Below are positions 31,085 through 33,810 of a stretch of 33,810 nt of DNA, piece by piece; positions within the stretch are counted from its first letter, which is position 1; every line of letters begins with the position of its first letter. The stretch is from Acidimicrobiia bacterium (lineage in GTDB: Bacteria; Actinomycetota; Acidimicrobiia; Acidimicrobiales; SZUA-35). The notes below the pieces were generated by a model. That model had not been told where the DNA came from and ran no database searches. It saw only the letters and a program-made list of their open reading frames with translations. The stretch is from positions 1-33,810 of the forward strand of contig JAOTVU010000039.1 of the NCBI GenBank assembly GCA_029863385.1, written 5' to 3'. The translations under genes were made by a program, and so were the position numbers.

Positions 31085-32485
31085 ATGAGCACACTCACCT
31101 TCGAACCGGTGGTGAGGGGGAGGCGACATCTTCACCTGCGCTACCGGGTCGGGGGCTTTGCCTTCACGACCACCTACTGGTACGACACCGTCGACTTCGG
31201 CGAACTCGAAGAACGCTACGGCTCCGACCAGATGCGTCGGATCGAGTTCCACCTCCTCGCCTTCGAGGCCAACAAGGCACTCAGCCTCAAACCCGCCACG
31301 GTCGACTTCGGACCGTACGCGGATCTCGTCACCAAGGCGTTCTGGGAAATCTGGGAGACGGTGTTTCACAACGTCTGGGCCGTCTGGCGTTACGAGAACG
31401 ACCTTCCCGACTACAAGCTCCCTGCGCCGCAACCGGCACCGAATGCCGACATCGCCCGGGTCACGGTCCCCGTCGGGGACACACCCACCCTGATGCTGTG
31501 CGGTGGCGGCAAGGACAGCCTGACCTCGATGAAGCTGCTCGAGCGGGGCGGGATCCCCTACGACGCATTCGTCTACTCCCACTCGACCTATGGTCGCGGG
31601 TCCATGCAGCACGAGCTGATAGACGGCCTGCTCGCCTCGTGCACGCCGGGGCGGGTGCATCGAGCCTGGGTCATCGACGATGGACTCGACGCACCGGTCG
31701 TCACGGTTCATCCGCAGTTGGGGCTGCGACGAATGATCGCGGCAGAGACGGTCAGCTCCTACTTTCAGGCGCTTCCACTGGCTCTGGCCCACGGCTACAC
31801 CGACGTGGCGCTTGGCATCTCGCGCAGCACCGACGAACACAATCTGACCTGGGACGCAACCGGTGAGGACGTCAACTACCTCTGGGGCATGAGCTCGATC
31901 GCCGAACAACGGATCCACGACTACATCCGATCCCACCTTGCGTCGAACGTGGCCGTCTTCCATATTCTGCGTCCGATCTACGACGTCAATGTCTTCGCCC
32001 TGCTCAATCGCGACCTGGCGTCGGTCCCGGCCACGCACTCGTGCGCCCAGCTCAAACCGTGGTGCTGCCGGTGCGCCAAGTGCATCTACGTCTGGATGAA
32101 CTATGTGGCGTGGCTGCCGGTCGAAACCGTCGCTGCGACCTTCGAGAAGAACCTCTTCGAGATTCCCGAGAACCGCACCCTGCTGCGCAAGATGCTGGGG
32201 TTGGAGAGCTACAAGCCGGTCGATTGTGTCGGCACCGTGAGCGAAGCCCGACTGGCGTTCTTGATGTGTCGCAGGAAGGGCGTGTCGGGGCCGATCGCGG
32301 ATGACATCGACCTCGGGCCGTTCAAGGCCGAGGCGGCGGGTGTCCTCGACAAGTATCGGGCGGTTGCCCCCCTGGCGTCCACGATGCCCGAGCGAATCGG
32401 CACGGCGATCGAGCCGCAGCTGGCGGAGAGCGCAAGACGTGCCGCCGCCATCGCCGCGTCGGTGCTCGACATTGATGCCGGGTAG
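31085..32485 (+). CDS. MurL-like PP-loop protein
   Basis: This is a 466-residue soluble protein. The central signature LMLCGGGKDSLTSMKLLE (GGGKDS at 140-145) is the pyrophosphate-binding loop of adenine-nucleotide alpha-hydrolase enzymes, which activate a substrate as an acyl-adenylate. The N-terminal region (~20-110) has FAFTTTYWYD and IEFHLLAFEANKALSLKP. A cysteine cluster at C320, C327, C328, C330 and C333 follows. This order resembles MurL, the epimerase that converts L-Glu to D-Glu on UDP-MurNAc-L-Ala-L-Glu with ATP in Xanthomonas and some actinobacteria. No murD2 gene is visible and no other glutamate racemase can be judged from this window. The family call is by recall. It starts with ATG at 31085. 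Confidence 0.75.
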   Translation: MSTLTFEPVVRGRRHLHLRYRVGGFAFTTTYWYDTVDFGELEERYGSDQMRRIEFHLLAFEANKALSLKPATVDFGPYADLVTKAFWEIWETVFHNVWAVWRYENDLPDYKLPAPQPAPNADIARVTVPVGDTPTLMLCGGGKDSLTSMKLLERGGIPYDAFVYSHSTYGRGSMQHELIDGLLASCTPGRVHRAWVIDDGLDAPVVTVHPQLGLRRMIAAETVSSYFQALPLALAHGYTDVALGISRSTDEHNLTWDATGEDVNYLWGMSSIAEQRIHDYIRSHLASNVAVFHILRPIYDVNVFALLNRDLASVPATHSCAQLKPWCCRCAKCIYVWMNYVAWLPVETVAATFEKNLFEIPENRTLLRKMLGLESYKPVDCVGTVSEARLAFLMCRRKGVSGPIADDIDLGPFKAEAAGVLDKYRAVAPLASTMPERIGTAIEPQLAESARRAAAIAASVLDIDAG

Positions 32486-32514
32486 CTTTTGCGAGAAGGG
32501 ATCGGAGCAGCGAT

Positions 32515-33810
32515 ATGGCCAAGAGACGGAAACGCGGCGGAGGGCGGGTGACCCCACGGGGGACGCGGCCGAGGAACTGGACCGGAGCCGACGGTGCGTC
32601 GGCCGGCGGGTCGGGTCCGGCAGGCTACGGCATGCCTCGGCGGCTGCGCCGAGCACCGACGATGTTCGATGTCCTCCTTGCCGTCTCCAGCACGGCCGAG
32701 GCCATCGCTCCGGTCGATCACTTCACGGGAGCTCCCGATCTGACGCAACTGCCGGAGGCGCTGATCGGGGAACTCGACAAGGGTGACGACGACACCGAGG
32801 CGCTCGCGATCCTTGCGCGACTGTTGCACGACGATGACCTGGTCGCGCAGGTGGTCCGACGGCGTGCGCCGGGTGAGGCGATCCAGGCCGTCCTCGACGC
32901 GGTGCGTGATGCCCGGATCGACGAGGCGCTCGAAATTCGTGAACCCTACGACGAGCAGCGTCAGTATGTGGTGGCCGCCCGACTGGCCAACAGCGAACAT
33001 GTTTCGGCGATCATCCGAGCCGAGGTGTACGGGTCTCTCTGCCTGACCGACGCCTTCGCCGCCCCCGTCACCGCCGACAACATTCTCCGGCTCGCATTCG
33101 ACGAGCCCGAGCTGCGCGTCACGCATTCCTCGCTCGCCGACATCCGGCACGATCTCGACAGGGCCCTGTACTCCGCCTTTCACACGCTGCCGCCACCGGA
33201 GACCGACACCTGGCCGACCCATGCCCTGCTGGTTCAGTGGATCCTTGGCCTTCTGCCCCAGCCGAGCCCCGAACCCGACTGGGAGCCGATCAGCGACGAG
33301 GCATCCAACCGCTTCATCGGCGAGTTCCTCGACTCGGACGAACGCCGACTCATCCACGCCACCGACGACGACGTCGCCTCGATCGTGTCGTCGCTCATCT
33401 GGTACAAGGACGGCTACACCAACGGTGACCTGTACCGCTGGGGTCCCAACCAGGTCGGGTTCCTGCTGTCGGACTGGGCGCTGCGCAAACTGATCGTCCC
33501 CGAGGAGGAGCTGCGTCGCATCCCCGAGATCCTCCGGGGCCTGATCCCGTGGGCCCACCGTCAACTCGACGACCTCGCCTCGCATCACACCGACGAGGTC
33601 CTGTCGGCCGTGGACCACTACGAGCCGGCATTCTTCGCCGGCCTCGTGCCCGACCGCCGCCAGGGCATCGACGCCCTTCTCGACGCCGCAGCACCGTACT
33701 TCGGCTTCGAGCCCGGCGGTGCACCCGGTATGAGCGATGAGGAGTACGAGCGTTGGGAAGCCTCCCGGCGGGCCGCCGCGGTGGGCGGGCACGATGTCCT
33801 CGAACAGTTG
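32515..33810 (+). CDS. Unknown protein, 5' part (open to window end)
   Basis: The frame runs uninterrupted for 432 codons from ATG 32515 to the last base, with no stop. The first ~50 residues are basic and Gly/Arg-rich (MAKRRKRGGGR...), and the rest is acidic and mostly helical, with segments such as LPEALIGELDKGDDDTEALAILARLL, FIGEFLDSDERRLIHATDDD and WGPNQVGFLLSDWALRKL. There is no signal peptide or membrane span. A positively charged head joined to a helical body suggests nucleic-acid or ribosome contact, but no family is recognised. GGAGCAG is placed before the ATG. It follows the MurL-like gene by 29 nt in the same direction, so the two may form an operon with the DUF4870 gene. Confidence 0.8.
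   Translation, partial: MAKRRKRGGGRVTPRGTRPRNWTGADGASAGGSGPAGYGMPRRLRRAPTMFDVLLAVSSTAEAIAPVDHFTGAPDLTQLPEALIGELDKGDDDTEALAILARLLHDDDLVAQVVRRRAPGEAIQAVLDAVRDARIDEALEIREPYDEQRQYVVAARLANSEHVSAIIRAEVYGSLCLTDAFAAPVTADNILRLAFDEPELRVTHSSLADIRHDLDRALYSAFHTLPPPETDTWPTHALLVQWILGLLPQPSPEPDWEPISDEASNRFIGEFLDSDERRLIHATDDDVASIVSSLIWYKDGYTNGDLYRWGPNQVGFLLSDWALRKLIVPEEELRRIPEILRGLIPWAHRQLDDLASHHTDEVLSAVDHYEPAFFAGLVPDRRQGIDALLDAAAPYFGFEPGGAPGMSDEEYERWEASRRAAAVGGHDVLEQL

Noticed and set aside
31043..33792. Minus-strand open frames of 537 and 527 codons
   Set aside because: They overlap each other and are opposite the MurL-like gene and the open 3' gene, whose motif content and codon pattern are convincing.

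Overview
The window is uniformly GC-rich, with dense, mostly short-gapped genes and frequent GTG starts. The gene families point to an actinobacterium: a MshA-type glycosyltransferase next to a YbjN-like gene, an RsiG-like c-di-GMP anti-sigma factor, a DUF222/HNH protein, a DUF2510+DUF4870 protein and Thr/Ser-rich cell-wall anchors. An Acidimicrobiia-like lineage is my best guess. That is inference from family content, not a computed placement.

Layout. (1) 1-2519, minus strand: the 5' part of an unknown basic protein with a good promoter, then a fatty-acyl-CoA/AMP ligase followed 9 nt later by an unknown protein. (2) 2873-3784, plus: a possible EspG-like protein. (3) 3911-10859, minus: a long co-directional series: MoaD/ThiS-like carrier, Pro/Gln-rich membrane protein with a CdsA-like tail, RsiG-like protein, XRE regulator, mshA, YbjN-like, proC, SAM hydroxide adenosyltransferase and a 28-aa membrane peptide, ending at two perfect hairpins. 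(4) 10909-14748, plus: FAD oxidoreductase, histidine phosphatase, YgjP-type metallopeptidase, CAP-domain surface protein. (5) 14772-17578, minus: a probable operon of B12-binding radical SAM enzyme, acidic small protein and Pfk-2-type phosphofructokinase, divergent from a TetR gene across a perfect inverted repeat. (6) 18321-23610, minus: a Baeyer-Villiger monooxygenase fused to an esterase, a DUF222/HNH protein and a propeller-like lipoprotein. (7) 23734-23808: tRNA-Lys(UUU). (8) 24163-27526: a patch of unrelated accessory-looking genes (DUF5661-like, LysR, membrane protein, bactofilin-like membrane protein) just downstream of the tRNA. (9) 27587-33810: an erythromycin-esterase-like lipoprotein, an L,D-transpeptidase lipoprotein, a streptavidin-family protein, a DUF4870 protein, a MurL-like PP-loop protein and the start of an unknown large protein.

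The most noteworthy items are: a streptavidin-family protein with no signal peptide that keeps most biotin-contact residues (30042-30455); an RsiG-like protein with one exact and one H-for-Q copy of the c-di-GMP signature (8204-8833); a one-chain BVMO-esterase whose BVMO fingerprint His is Phe (18321-20951); a DUF62 enzyme with Asp at the position of the triad His (4017-4985); and a CdsA-like membrane domain that has lost the catalytic signature (8889-10538). No CRISPR array, prophage or complete insertion sequence was seen.
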